64,000 bases of DNA from contig DATGJI010000023.1 in the NCBI GenBank assembly GCA_035295225.1, positions 62,001 through 126,000 on the forward strand, written 5' to 3'. Positions 37,432-45,752 of this stretch are shown piece after piece. A program made the position numbers and the translations under genes. The notes beneath the pieces are model-generated. The model ran no database searches and was not told the origin of the DNA. It saw only the letters and a list, made by a program, of their open reading frames with translations. Numbering within the stretch: position 1 is the first letter of the stretch; every line of letters begins with the position of its first letter. The stretch comes from Candidatus Eremiobacteraceae bacterium. Its GTDB lineage: Bacteria; Vulcanimicrobiota; Vulcanimicrobiia; Eremiobacterales; Eremiobacteraceae.

Positions 37432-37629
37432 ATGACCATGCCCGCAAAGAAAAAGAAAAAATCGACCCTTGCCACCGGTGCGAGAAAAGCAAAGCGTGTG
37501 GCTTCTAAGGTCTCTAAAGCGGCGCGAACCGCATCGGTTGTCGCTTCATCGGTAGCAGACGTCGCCGACGCGATTGCGGCCGGCAGTAAGAAGAAGAAAT
37601 CGACGAAGTCGACCTCGCGCTCGAAATAG
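37432..37629 (+). CDS. Small lysine-rich histone-H1-like protein
   Basis: Sixty-five residues: a lysine cluster at each end (MPAKKKKKST and SKKKKSTKSTSRSK) around an Ala/Val/Ser helix (ASKVSKAARTASVVASS). The composition resembles bacterial H1-like tails that bind DNA non-specifically. ATG 37438 (MPAKKKKKS) is an alternative start. No clear ribosome binding site. A family B hairpin lies eight bases past the stop. Confidence 0.65.
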   Translation: MTMPAKKKKKSTLATGARKAKRVASKVSKAARTASVVASSVADVADAIAAGSKKKKSTKSTSRSK

Positions 37630-37636
37630 CGTCGTA

Positions 37637-37658
37637 GTAGGGCGAGCATCGCTCGCCC
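37637..37658. repeat. Family B palindromic repeat between convergent genes
   Basis: GTAG followed by GGGCGAGC-ATC-GCTCGCCC. Compared with the copy at 22956 the arms differ by a C/G swap on both sides, so pairing is kept. It lies between the stop codons at 37629 and 37662. Confidence 0.85.
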
Positions 37659-37661
37659 CGG

Positions 37662-38219
37662 TTACGCCGGGTTTTCCAGAGCCGCGGCGGCGCGATCGAG
37701 CTCGCGGTAGCCGACATAGTGGCGCAGGCGGTTGGTGAGGTAGGCCATGACCACGAATAAGCCTGCCAGACCGACGGCCGTGTCGAAGTACTTGCTGATC
37801 AGCACGGAGAGGATCAGCACGACGCCGCAGACCGCTCCCGGGATGACTTTGATCGCGCGCTCGGCATTGACGTAACCCGCAAAGCGACTCGGCCACGCGA
37901 AGACCCAATAGAGATTCAAGAGCGGCACGAGATGATAGAAGGCCGCTTCGGGTGGTTTGATAGGATAATCGCCATCGGTCTGTTGACGCAGCACGCTGTG
38001 AAATCGATAGACGCACATGAGATAATAGATGAAGATCAGGATCGCAAAGATCCAGAATGCATCGGATGGCGGGAGCGTCGCCTTGACGTGGGTGAGGAGG
38101 TTCACGGTTTCTTCGTCGGATGTGTCTTTGAGTTCAACGCCGATCAGCACGATGATCAACGCGAAGCCGGGCCATATAGGATAAGGCTTCAACGCATACG
38201 GATGAGCGGTGTTTGACAT
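37662..38219 (-). CDS. Membrane protein of unknown function
   Basis: About 185 residues with four or five hydrophobic segments (PGFALIIVLIGVEL, FWIFAILIFIYYLMCVYRF, AVCGVVLILSVLIS, AVGLAGLFVVMAYLTNRL). A conserved-looking stretch between segments two and three (YPIKPPEAAFYHLVPLLNLY then WVFAWPS) is rich in Pro and aromatic residues. No family is recognised with confidence. ATG 38219 (MSNTAHPYALKPYPIW) is preferred; the frame extends to 38291. Confidence 0.75.
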   Translation of the reverse strand: MSNTAHPYALKPYPIWPGFALIIVLIGVELKDTSDEETVNLLTHVKATLPPSDAFWIFAILIFIYYLMCVYRFHSVLRQQTDGDYPIKPPEAAFYHLVPLLNLYWVFAWPSRFAGYVNAERAIKVIPGAVCGVVLILSVLISKYFDTAVGLAGLFVVMAYLTNRLRHYVGYRELDRAAAALENPA

Positions 38220-38260
38220 CGCGCGAATCGTCTGCGACCCGCGGCGCGGTCTATCCTTTG

Positions 38261-38295
38261 AAATAAAGAAGGGGCCTCGCGTTTGCGACACCCCC
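38261..38295 (-). terminator. Probable intrinsic terminator of the 19-residue lysine-rich gene
   Basis: On the minus strand GGGG, TCGC, loop AAAC, GCGA and CCCC form an interrupted stem followed by TTCTTTATTT. It lies about 35 bases past the stop of the small gene at 38332, and supports that gene being transcribed alone. Confidence 0.65.
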
Positions 38296-38331
38296 GGATC
38301 TTTACCGATAGAAATATCCGCTTATCGGCGG

Positions 38332-38391
38332 TTATTTCTTCTTCTTCGCCGCCTTCTTTGCCGGCTTCTTCGCCTTCTTCTTCGTGGCCAT
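38332..38391 (-). CDS. 19-residue Lys/Ala/Pro peptide (histone-tail-like)
   Basis: Encodes MATKKKAKKPAKKAAKKKK, with 12 lysines in 19 residues. A near-perfect ribosome binding site (GGAGGTGA in a G-rich run) lies ten bases before the ATG and an intrinsic terminator follows the stop, which argues for a real gene despite its size. An in-frame ATG at 38457 would give 41 residues but places the Shine-Dalgarno inside the coding sequence. The composition suggests nucleic-acid binding; this is inference. It lies 0.7 kb from another lysine-rich small protein. Confidence 0.6.
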   Translation of the reverse strand: MATKKKAKKPAKKAAKKKK

Positions 38392-38625
38392 GGTGTGCAG
38401 GTCACCTCCCCCCTGGTCTTCCATCGCATGCGGGGCGTTGCTGTACGCCTCTACCATTTTGCGCTTTCAGTTTTCACACGTCGGCGCGTATCGCTTGCGG
38501 ACGGAGAGTGCGGAGACTCTTAGGGTCCACATCCGGACGCTTCTTACTTAGAGAACGTCCTCCTTCTCGTCATCGGCACGTCGCGCGCGAGACATTAGCG
38601 CGCACAAATGCGCGGATGATCCGCA

Positions 38626-39180
38626 TCATCGGATGCGGATGTTGATCGCGTTGAGCACGCCGTCGGAGACGATATCACCGTACACCGTGATCGGCAGACC
38701 CGCGCGCAGCGCTTCCCATGAACTCGCCGCGCCGGATAGGTTGAAAACGTTGGCTCGTTTGCGATAGACCGTGTTCATATAGCCCGCTTTGCTGCGCATC
38801 TGAAGAGCGTCACGCGAAACGCTCACCACGACGCCCATGACGACGCGTCTGCCCGGTGGTATCGGGCCAGAACGGATTCTGACGTTGATCGCGTTGACGG
38901 TGCCGGCCGCGACGACCGCGCCGTATACGGTGATCGTATCGCCGCCGCGGATGTTGTTCCACGAGAGCGGCCGGTCAGCGAGGTCGAACACTATCGCGTT
39001 TGCGCGGCGCACCGTGAGCATGTTACCGGCGTCACTGCGCATTTGGAAACTGTCGCCGGACATGGTCGTGACCTTGCCCATGATGACCTGTGTCGCCGCT
39101 GCGGACGGGCTGTTTGACGCGGCGATCGCCGTACCAGCGAAGGCGAATACGAGCAAGACGTGTGCAACCCGACGGAGCAT
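38626..39180 (-). CDS. Secreted protein with two tandem DUF5666-like domains
   Basis: A signal peptide (residues 1-28) is followed by two copies of a domain of about 70 residues. Copy 1 runs from VIMGKVTTMSGDSFQMRSDA to INVRIR; copy 2 from VVMGVVVSVSRDALQMRSKA to INIRIR. Each has the pattern hydrophobic-G-V-x-S-x-x-x-x-x-(L/F)-Q-M-R-S and G-x-x-I-T-V-Y-G, as in small OB-like beta-barrel domains such as DUF5666. Function unknown. The next gene upstream encodes a related domain. Confidence 0.82.
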   Translation of the reverse strand: MLRRVAHVLLVFAFAGTAIAASNSPSAAATQVIMGKVTTMSGDSFQMRSDAGNMLTVRRANAIVFDLADRPLSWNNIRGGDTITVYGAVVAAGTVNAINVRIRSGPIPPGRRVVMGVVVSVSRDALQMRSKAGYMNTVYRKRANVFNLSGAASSWEALRAGLPITVYGDIVSDGVLNAINIRIR

Positions 39181-39303
39181 GGTGCGCCCTCCTCAACAGC
39201 CTTGTTCGGAAATCGCCGCACAATAGAAAAAGCGGCGCATCCTCAAGGTTCGCTCGAGCGAGCGAGCGTTCCCTGGGATGCGCCGCGCGCGTGCTATCCT
39301 ATC

Positions 39304-40071
39304 TCAATAACCGAGATACGAGCGAATGCGGATGGACGACGCGTACAGCACAGCCGATGACGGCGTGATGCCGGCGACGGTGATCGCTTCTCCCGCGTGC
39401 AAGCTTCGCGTGCCGACCGCGTTCGAATTGGCGTCGATCACTTGCGTACCGCTGTTGAAATAGACCGTCCACGTATAACCGGCCGCGCTGCGCATCGCGA
39501 GCGATCCGCCGTTGACGGACAACAGCGTACCCATGAGCACCTTCGTCGCTCCGTTGACGGGATACTGACCGTTCGGGTACTGGCCGTTGGGATAAGGATT
39601 GACCGGATGCTGCGGCACATACGGCGGATTGTAATTGTTATTGTTGTAGTTGTTCTTGACGTAGCCGCAGCCGTTATCGTCGCGATCGCGGTTTCCGTTG
39701 CCTATCCGCTGTACGTCGTCCGCCACGTAGACGCCGTTGCCGTTGTAACTGCCGTCCAGACGCACTTCAACGCCGCGCTGCAGCACATCATCCAGGTCGA
39801 TGTTTTCGCGGTTGTAGCGACCTTGGCCGTTCAGGCGTACTTCAACGGTGCCGCGCTGAGTCTCTACCGCAAATCGGCGGTTATTGTCCACGCGCAACAC
39901 GCAGCCGGTGAGCGAGGTCTGGCGATAGTCATTGCGGTTGTTATTGTCGTCGCTGTCGTGGTTTCCGTAATACCAAGATGGCGGCGCAGCGAGCGCCGGA
40001 GCGGCAGCTGTTATCGTGAGCGGGGCGAAGATCCCCGCGGCGGCCAAGAGGGCCGCAAGGTACGCGCGCAT
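39304..40071 (-). CDS. Secreted Asn/Tyr-rich protein with DUF5666-like domain
   Basis: Signal peptide (MRAYLAALLAAAGIF to ALAA), then an OB-like segment (GCVLRVDNNRRFAVETQRG), a low-complexity linker rich in Asn, Tyr, Pro and Gly (NNYNNNNYNPPYVPQHPVNP), and a C-terminal domain that matches the repeats of the gene at 38626: VLMGTLLSVNGGSLAMRSAA and ASSIRIRS. ATG 40071 has GGAAGG a few bases upstream. The two genes are probably paralogues in tandem; the linker is long enough to span part of the envelope. Function unknown. Confidence 0.82.
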   Translation of the reverse strand: MRAYLAALLAAAGIFAPLTITAAAPALAAPPSWYYGNHDSDDNNNRNDYRQTSLTGCVLRVDNNRRFAVETQRGTVEVRLNGQGRYNRENIDLDDVLQRGVEVRLDGSYNGNGVYVADDVQRIGNGNRDRDDNGCGYVKNNYNNNNYNPPYVPQHPVNPYPNGQYPNGQYPVNGATKVLMGTLLSVNGGSLAMRSAAGYTWTVYFNSGTQVIDANSNAVGTRSLHAGEAITVAGITPSSAVLYASSIRIRSYLGY

Positions 40072-40206
40072 AGTATCCTTCCTCCGAATAAAATCGCGTT
40101 GCTGTTGCGCACCCATATACGAGAGAACGAAACGGCATCTCGAAGCGTTTCCCAACCGGCACACGGGCAGGAACAGGACGCGGCCTGGAACCATTAACCC
40201 GAACGT

Positions 40207-41454
40207 ATGGGTTCATCCAGGCGCGTGGTCGTGACTGGCCTCGGCGCGGTCAGCCCGCTCGGTAACACTGTCCCCGAATTCTGGGCAAATGCGATCGCCG
40301 GCAAGAACGGCATCGGGCCTATCACGCACTTCGATCCGCGCGATCTTCCGACACGCTTCGCGGGCGAAGTCCGGAACTTCGACGCAAGCGAACTCGTCGG
40401 CAAGAAAGATTCGCGGCGGATGGACCGCTTCGCGCAGTTCGCCGTCGTGGCAGCGCGCGAGGCCGTGACCGAATCGGGTCTGCAGATCACGGATGAGAAC
40501 CGCGATCGGATCGGCGTGATCGTCGCATCTGGGATCGGCGGCATCCTGACCCTTGAAGATCAGCACAGCGTTCTGCTCGAGCGCGGTCCCGACCGCGTCT
40601 CGCCTTTCTTCATTCCCATGCTGATGGGGAACAGCGCGCCAGGGCAGATCTCGATCGCCTTCGACGTGCACGGACCAAGCCAGACGACGGTGTCGGCCTG
40701 CGCGTCTTCGAACAACGCCCTCGGCGACGCATACCGGCTGATCGAGCACGGCGATGCGGACGCGGTCATCAGCGGCGGCGCGGAAGCTGCGATCACCCCG
40801 CTTGCCGTCGCCGGTTTTTGCTCGATGAAAGCGCTCTCCACGCGCAACGACGATCCAGCGAGCGCTAGCCGACCGTTCGATTTGGATCGAGACGGCTTCG
40901 TGCTCGCCGAGGGCGGCGGTGCGCTCTTGCTCGAAGAGCTGGATTTCGCCAAAAAGCGCGGCGCGCATATCTACGCCGAGATCATCGGCTACGGCCAGTC
41001 TTCAGACGCCCACCACATCGCAACGCCCGATCCGTCCGGACGCGGCGTGCGGCTCGCGATCGAACGCGCGCTGGCCGATGCCGGCTGCACACCGGACGAT
41101 GTGGATTACATCAACGCTCACGCCACGTCGACCGGACTCGGCGATACGGCCGAAGTGCAGGCGTGCGCGGCGGTTTTCGGTGCGCGTTCCAAAACGCTTC
41201 CGATAAGCGCGAACAAGTCGATGTTCGGCCATTCGCTCGGAGCGGCCGGCGCGCTCGAAGGGATCTGCACCGTGTTGGCCCTTCGCGACGGCGTGCTGCC
41301 GCCGACGATCAACTATCACACGAAAGATCCGCTCTGCGACATCGATTGCGTGCCGAACGTCGCGCGCAAGGCGTCGCCCGAAGTGGCGCTGTCGAACTCG
41401 TTCGGTTTCGGCGGCCACAACGCGGTACTCGTGTTCCGCGCATATTCGGGCTAG
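40207..41454 (+). CDS. fabF: 3-oxoacyl-[acyl-carrier-protein] synthase II
   Basis: Condensing enzyme that elongates fatty acids with malonyl-ACP. The Cys-His-His triad is visible: TVSACASSNNALG (Cys165), NAHATSTGLGD (about His305) and SMFGHSLGAAGALE (about His342), and the C-terminal SFGFGGHNAVL is typical. 415 residues. It lies directly before rnc with one base between, a common fab-rnc arrangement, although no acpP gene lies between them here. Confidence 0.96.
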   Translation: MGSSRRVVVTGLGAVSPLGNTVPEFWANAIAGKNGIGPITHFDPRDLPTRFAGEVRNFDASELVGKKDSRRMDRFAQFAVVAAREAVTESGLQITDENRDRIGVIVASGIGGILTLEDQHSVLLERGPDRVSPFFIPMLMGNSAPGQISIAFDVHGPSQTTVSACASSNNALGDAYRLIEHGDADAVISGGAEAAITPLAVAGFCSMKALSTRNDDPASASRPFDLDRDGFVLAEGGGALLLEELDFAKKRGAHIYAEIIGYGQSSDAHHIATPDPSGRGVRLAIERALADAGCTPDDVDYINAHATSTGLGDTAEVQACAAVFGARSKTLPISANKSMFGHSLGAAGALEGICTVLALRDGVLPPTINYHTKDPLCDIDCVPNVARKASPEVALSNSFGFGGHNAVLVFRAYSG

Positions 41455-41455
41455 C

Positions 41456-42217
41456 ATGTCGCGATCGGTTGGCCGCCGCCGTCAGGTGCGCGCGTTTGCC
41501 GAGCGGCTTGGACTCTCCGCACCGGACGATGCGTGGCGCGCGTACGATGAAGCGCTCACCCACGACTCGTTCGCACACGAGGGGCCGCGAACAAAAGGCC
41601 ACGATCGCGCCGCGGATTCCGCGACGTCGAACGAGCGGCTCGAATTCCTCGGTGATGCAATCCTCGGCGCGGTCACTGCGGCGTATCTCATCGGCCGCTA
41701 TCCGGCAGAATCGGAAGGCAAGCTCTCGCGCAGGCGCGCCGCGCTCGTGTCGCGCGCGGCACTGGCCGTCACGGCCGACCGGTGGGGGGTGGCGAAGCTG
41801 CTGCTCCTCGGCAAAGGCGAAGCAGCGGCACACGGCGAGCGCCGCCCGACGATTCTCGCAGCAGCGGTCGAGGCCGTCATCGGGGCGGCGTTTTCCGTGG
41901 AAGGTTATGCCGCCGCGACCCGGCTCGTGACGCAAGAGCACCTCGCATTCTCCGATGTCGGAGTGACAGCCGATCCAAAGACGGCATTACAAGAGCTGGT
42001 CCAAAGCCGTTTCAAAAGGGCGCCGGCGTACGCGGTGACATCGGAGACGGGTCCGGCGCACGCCAAGGTCTACGTCGTGCGAGTCGCGATCGGCTCCGAC
42101 TTGCTGGGAACGGGCTCGGGTCCGACGAAGAAGTTGGCGGAGACTGCGGCCGCTGCGGATGCACTGCACGCCTTACAGACAGCCGGAGGAATTCGTACAT
42201 TTACCTCAAGAGCATAG
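41456..42217 (+). CDS. rnc: Ribonuclease III
   Basis: Double-strand-specific RNase that processes rRNA and mRNA. The signature NERLEFLGDAILG is at residues 59-71, the second catalytic acidic block is AAAVEAVIGAAF (near 136), and a dsRNA-binding domain ends the protein (DPKTALQELVQSRFKRAPAY, then [16 protein letters not shown]). An insertion of about 10 residues precedes the signature. 253 residues. Its last 19 bases overlap the smc start. Confidence 0.95.
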   Translation: MSRSVGRRRQVRAFAERLGLSAPDDAWRAYDEALTHDSFAHEGPRTKGHDRAADSATSNERLEFLGDAILGAVTAAYLIGRYPAESEGKLSRRRAALVSRAALAVTADRWGVAKLLLLGKGEAAAHGERRPTILAAAVEAVIGAAFSVEGYAAATRLVTQEHLAFSDVGVTADPKTALQELVQSRFKRAPAYAVTSETGPAHAKVYVVRVAIGSDLLGTGSGPTKKLAETAAAADALHALQTAGGIRTFTSRA

Positions 42218-45200
42218 ACATCTTCGGGTTCAAGACGTTTGCGGATCGAACGCGGCTGCTGTTCGAACCCGGCATATCCGCCATCGTCGGTCCGAACGGC
42301 TCCGGTAAATCCAATTTCGTCGACGCCGTTCGCTGGGTGCTCGGCGAGCAGAGTGCGAAGCAGCTGCGCGGCGCGCGCATGGATGAGGTCATCTTCGCCG
42401 GCAACAGCCACCGCCGGCCGATGGGCATGGCCGAGGTCACGCTGACGTTCGACAATGCCGACGGGGCGCTCGCGTTGCCGTATTCCGAGGTGGCCGTGAC
42501 GCGGCGCGCCTATCGCAGCGGCGAGGGCGAGTATTTCCTCAACAAATCTCAAGTCCGGCTGCGCGATATCATGGATCTGCTGCTCGGCACGGGCCTCGGT
42601 CCGGATGCTTCGGCGATCATATCTCAGGGTCAGATCGATGCGATCCTCTCGGCCAAGCCCGAGATCCGGCGGGAGATATTCGAAGAGGCCGCCGGCACGA
42701 GCAAGTATCAATCGCGCAAGCGCGAGGCGCAGCGGCGCCTCGAACAGACCGATGCGAACGCGGTGCGCGTCAACGATGTCATCGTCGAGCTCGCCAACGC
42801 GCTGCCCGCGATGGAACAAGCGGTGAGACGCGCGAAGCGCCACAAAAAGGCGAGCGCGCGGCTGCGAGAGCTAGAGATCTACTCGCACGTCCGCAAGACG
42901 GCGGAACGCAGAGACGAGCGCGCCGCGTTGGTGGAAGTGCTCGGCGAAGAAGAGGCCGAACGCGCGAGCGCGGATGCGGCGACAGCCAAACTCCACGCCG
43001 AATCGTCGGCGGCCCGATACGAAGAATATCAGTCGACGATGGCGCTCGACGAACGCAACGCGGCGTGCACGAACGCCGCGCACGAAGTGCAAGATCTTGC
43101 AGCGGCACAGGCCGGAGCGGAAGTCAGGCTGCACGAAAGTGAACGGCGCTGTTCCGACGGCGAGCGCGACGTCGAGGCCGCGACCCGGGCGGTCGCCGAC
43201 GAAGAAGCGCGTGTCACGCGACTCGCATCAGAGATGGCCGCGGCGCGCGAAGAACGCGACGCAGCCCTGCAGCGAGCCGAATCTGCGGCGCGCGCGGAAG
43301 CCGACGGAACCGCCAAGTGGGAGATCGCGTACGCCGAGCTTCGCGCTCTCGAGGATTCTCGCGCTGCCACGGCTGCGAAGGCTGCCGAGGGCGAGGCCGC
43401 CTGCGCAGCGGCGCGATCGGAGCGCGACCGCTTGACGCGCATCGTCGAGGCGCTCGAAGCGGCGCTGATCGCGGATCGCGAAGCGGCAGATGCACGCTCG
43501 GAATCCGCGCGCACGCTTGCCGCCAACGTCGCGACACTGGACGCCTCGATCGAGCAGCTGCGTCGCGATGCGGCCGCTGCCGACCGCGCTCGCGAGCAGG
43601 CCGGCGCGGAACTCGAGAACGCGCGCACGGCGCTCGAGGCGGCGCGCGGACGTGCGGTCGAGATCAATGCTCGCCTGGCGGCGCTCTCGGAGTTCGAACA
43701 GCAGCGGCTCGGCGTTCCGGCGGGCGTCGATGCGGTGGTCGCCGCGCAAGGGTCAACCGGTCTGACCGGGATCATCGGCGTCGTATCGGATCTCATCCGC
43801 GTCGATGCGCGGTACGCGGCCGCGATCGACATGGCGCTCGGTGCGCGAGTCCACAACGTCGTGACCAAGACGGCCGCCGACGCACAAGCGGCGATCGCGA
43901 TGCTCGACGCCACGAAGTCTGGGCGCGCGACGTTTCTGCCGCTCGATCTCGCGCGTCAAGTGGAATTGCCGCTCATGCGGGATGCGTCCAGCGCGGCCGG
44001 ATTCATCGGCCGCGCTGCCGACCTTGTCTCCTGCGATGACAGCGTGCGGGGCGCGCTCGACCATCTTTTGCGCGACGTCGTGGTCGTCGACAATTTGGAC
44101 ACGGCGCTGCGGCTCGCGCCCACGCTGCTTCCGGCCACGATCGTCTCGCTTGCCGGCGAAGTCGTCCGCAACGCATCCATAACCGGCGGAAAGAGCGGAG
44201 CCGACACCGGGCCGCTCACGCGGCGCGCGCAGATCGCCGAACTCAGGCAGCAGAGCACTGCGGCCGACGACGCAGTGCGCGCAGCAGAGCACGCGTGGGG
44301 CGTCGCGCGAACTGCAGCGGCCGACACGACGGCCGCCGCAGAGCGCGCAGCCGAAAACCACATCCAGGCTCAGCTCCGCCGCCGAGACGACATAGCGGCG
44401 CGCGAGCGGGCCGAGATCGAAGCAGCGCGATATCATCAACAGATAGAGGCAACAGCCGAAGAACGCGAACGGTCGGCACGCGACGTGCGCGCGGCCGAGG
44501 AGACGCTGGAGCGCGAATCCGCGACGGCTGCCGCCGGCAAAGCCGCGGCGACTGCGTTAGAGCTCGAGCGCCGCGCAGCGGCGAGCCGCGCGGACGAACT
44601 GCAAAGCATTGTGAGCGGTTTGCGCGACGCGCACCGCCGCGCGGCTGCCGATGCTGCCGGTCTGGTCGAACGCGTCGCACAGGCCGGCGACGATGTCGAA
44701 TCCGCCCGTTCCGACGTGATAGCCGCGCGCACCCATCGCGAAGAGCGCATCGAAGCGTTGGCGGCGGCGCGCGACGAGCGGACCCGCAACAGCGAAGAAC
44801 TTGCACAGATCTCGCGGCGCAGATCCGAATCCGACGCGGCGCTCGCGGCGCTTCAAGCGGAGGCAGATGCCGCTCGGGCAGAGCGTGACCGGCTCACGGC
44901 GCGAGCTCGCGCGCTCGAAGAACAAGTGAACGCGCAATCGGCGCAGCGCCAAGCGCGCTCGCTCGAATCGGAGCGGCACCGCATCCGGTTGGCGGAGATC
45001 GACGCCGAGATCGCGATGCTCGCCGAGGCCTTCGCGCAGAATCCGGCGACATCGGAGGAATGCGAAGCTGTTTCCGCCCGCTACGAGGGATACGACGGCG
45101 ATGCGGACGCTGAGATCCGGCGCTTGCGCGACGAGCTTGCGCGGCTCGGTAACGTGAATCTCAACGCGCTCGAAGACCAGGCGGCGCTCGAAGCGCGGCG

Positions 45201-45750
45201 CGAGTTTCTCCTCAGCCAGCTCGCCGATCTCGAAGCCGCGCGCGCGAGCATTCTCTCGGTCATCGCGGACATCGACGCGGAATCGGTCCGCCAATTCAAC
45301 GCGACGTTCGAACGCATCGCCGCTGCGTTCGGTGCGACGTTCGCGCGCTTGTTCAACGGCGGCGTCGGCAAGATCTGGCTGGCAGACGCGGATGATCCAA
45401 CGCAAGCAGGCATCGAAGTGGCCGCGCAGCCCCCCGGCAAGAAGATGACGAGCTTGAACTTGCTTTCAGGCGGTGAGCGAGCGATGACGGCGGTCGCGCT
45501 CATCTTCGCGATCTTGAGCGTACGGCCGAGCCCGTTCTATATCTTCGACGAAATCGATGCCGCGCTCGATGAGGCCAATGTCGGCCGCTTCGGCGCGGCG
45601 CTTGCCGACGTGGCGCGCGATGCGCAGACGATCATCATCACGCACAACAAGGCGACGATGACGCTTGCAGACCGCATCTACGGCATCACGATGGGCGAAC
45701 CGGGATCGTCGAGCGTGCTCTCGCTCGCGCTGGAAAAAATCGGGGCCTGA
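42199..45750 (+). CDS. smc: Chromosome condensation ATPase SMC, starting with ATT
   Basis: Forms the condensin ring that is loaded at ParB-parS and aligns chromosome arms. Walker A is GPNGSGKSN (residues 31-39), two long coiled coils flank a hinge at about 500-690 (GVDAVVAAQGSTGLTGIIGV), the signature is LLSGGERAMTAV near 1090 and Walker B is FYIFDEIDAALDEAN near 1115. From ATT 42199 the length is 1183, the family norm, and the protein begins (I/M)YLKSIDIFGFKTF as in homologues. GGAGGA lies eight bases before the ATT. No ATG, GTG or TTG occurs in frame between the rnc interior (41782) and Walker A. Confidence 0.95.
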   Translation: MYLKSIDIFGFKTFADRTRLLFEPGISAIVGPNGSGKSNFVDAVRWVLGEQSAKQLRGARMDEVIFAGNSHRRPMGMAEVTLTFDNADGALALPYSEVAVTRRAYRSGEGEYFLNKSQVRLRDIMDLLLGTGLGPDASAIISQGQIDAILSAKPEIRREIFEEAAGTSKYQSRKREAQRRLEQTDANAVRVNDVIVELANALPAMEQAVRRAKRHKKASARLRELEIYSHVRKTAERRDERAALVEVLGEEEAERASADAATAKLHAESSAARYEEYQSTMALDERNAACTNAAHEVQDLAAAQAGAEVRLHESERRCSDGERDVEAATRAVADEEARVTRLASEMAAAREERDAALQRAESAARAEADGTAKWEIAYAELRALEDSRAATAAKAAEGEAACAAARSERDRLTRIVEALEAALIADREAADARSESARTLAANVATLDASIEQLRRDAAAADRAREQAGAELENARTALEAARGRAVEINARLAALSEFEQQRLGVPAGVDAVVAAQGSTGLTGIIGVVSDLIRVDARYAAAIDMALGARVHNVVTKTAADAQAAIAMLDATKSGRATFLPLDLARQVELPLMRDASSAAGFIGRAADLVSCDDSVRGALDHLLRDVVVVDNLDTALRLAPTLLPATIVSLAGEVVRNASITGGKSGADTGPLTRRAQIAELRQQSTAADDAVRAAEHAWGVARTAAADTTAAAERAAENHIQAQLRRRDDIAARERAEIEAARYHQQIEATAEERERSARDVRAAEETLERESATAAAGKAAATALELERRAAASRADELQSIVSGLRDAHRRAAADAAGLVERVAQAGDDVESARSDVIAARTHREERIEALAAARDERTRNSEELAQISRRRSESDAALAALQAEADAARAERDRLTARARALEEQVNAQSAQRQARSLESERHRIRLAEIDAEIAMLAEAFAQNPATSEECEAVSARYEGYDGDADAEIRRLRDELARLGNVNLNALEDQAALEARREFLLSQLADLEAARASILSVIADIDAESVRQFNATFERIAAAFGATFARLFNGGVGKIWLADADDPTQAGIEVAAQPPGKKMTSLNLLSGGERAMTAVALIFAILSVRPSPFYIFDEIDAALDEANVGRFGAALADVARDAQTIIITHNKATMTLADRIYGITMGEPGSSSVLSLALEKIGA

Positions 45751-45752
45751 CC

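Noticed and set aside
39397-40197. 266-residue Val-rich plus-strand open frame
   Set aside because: Antisense to the Asn/Tyr-rich secreted protein gene, which has a signal peptide and ribosome binding site; the Val runs are the mirror of Asn/Asp codons.
41782-42198. N-terminal extension of SMC inside rnc
   Set aside because: The extension is an Arg-rich shadow of rnc with no similarity pattern; the conserved SMC start and ribosome binding site point to ATT 42199.
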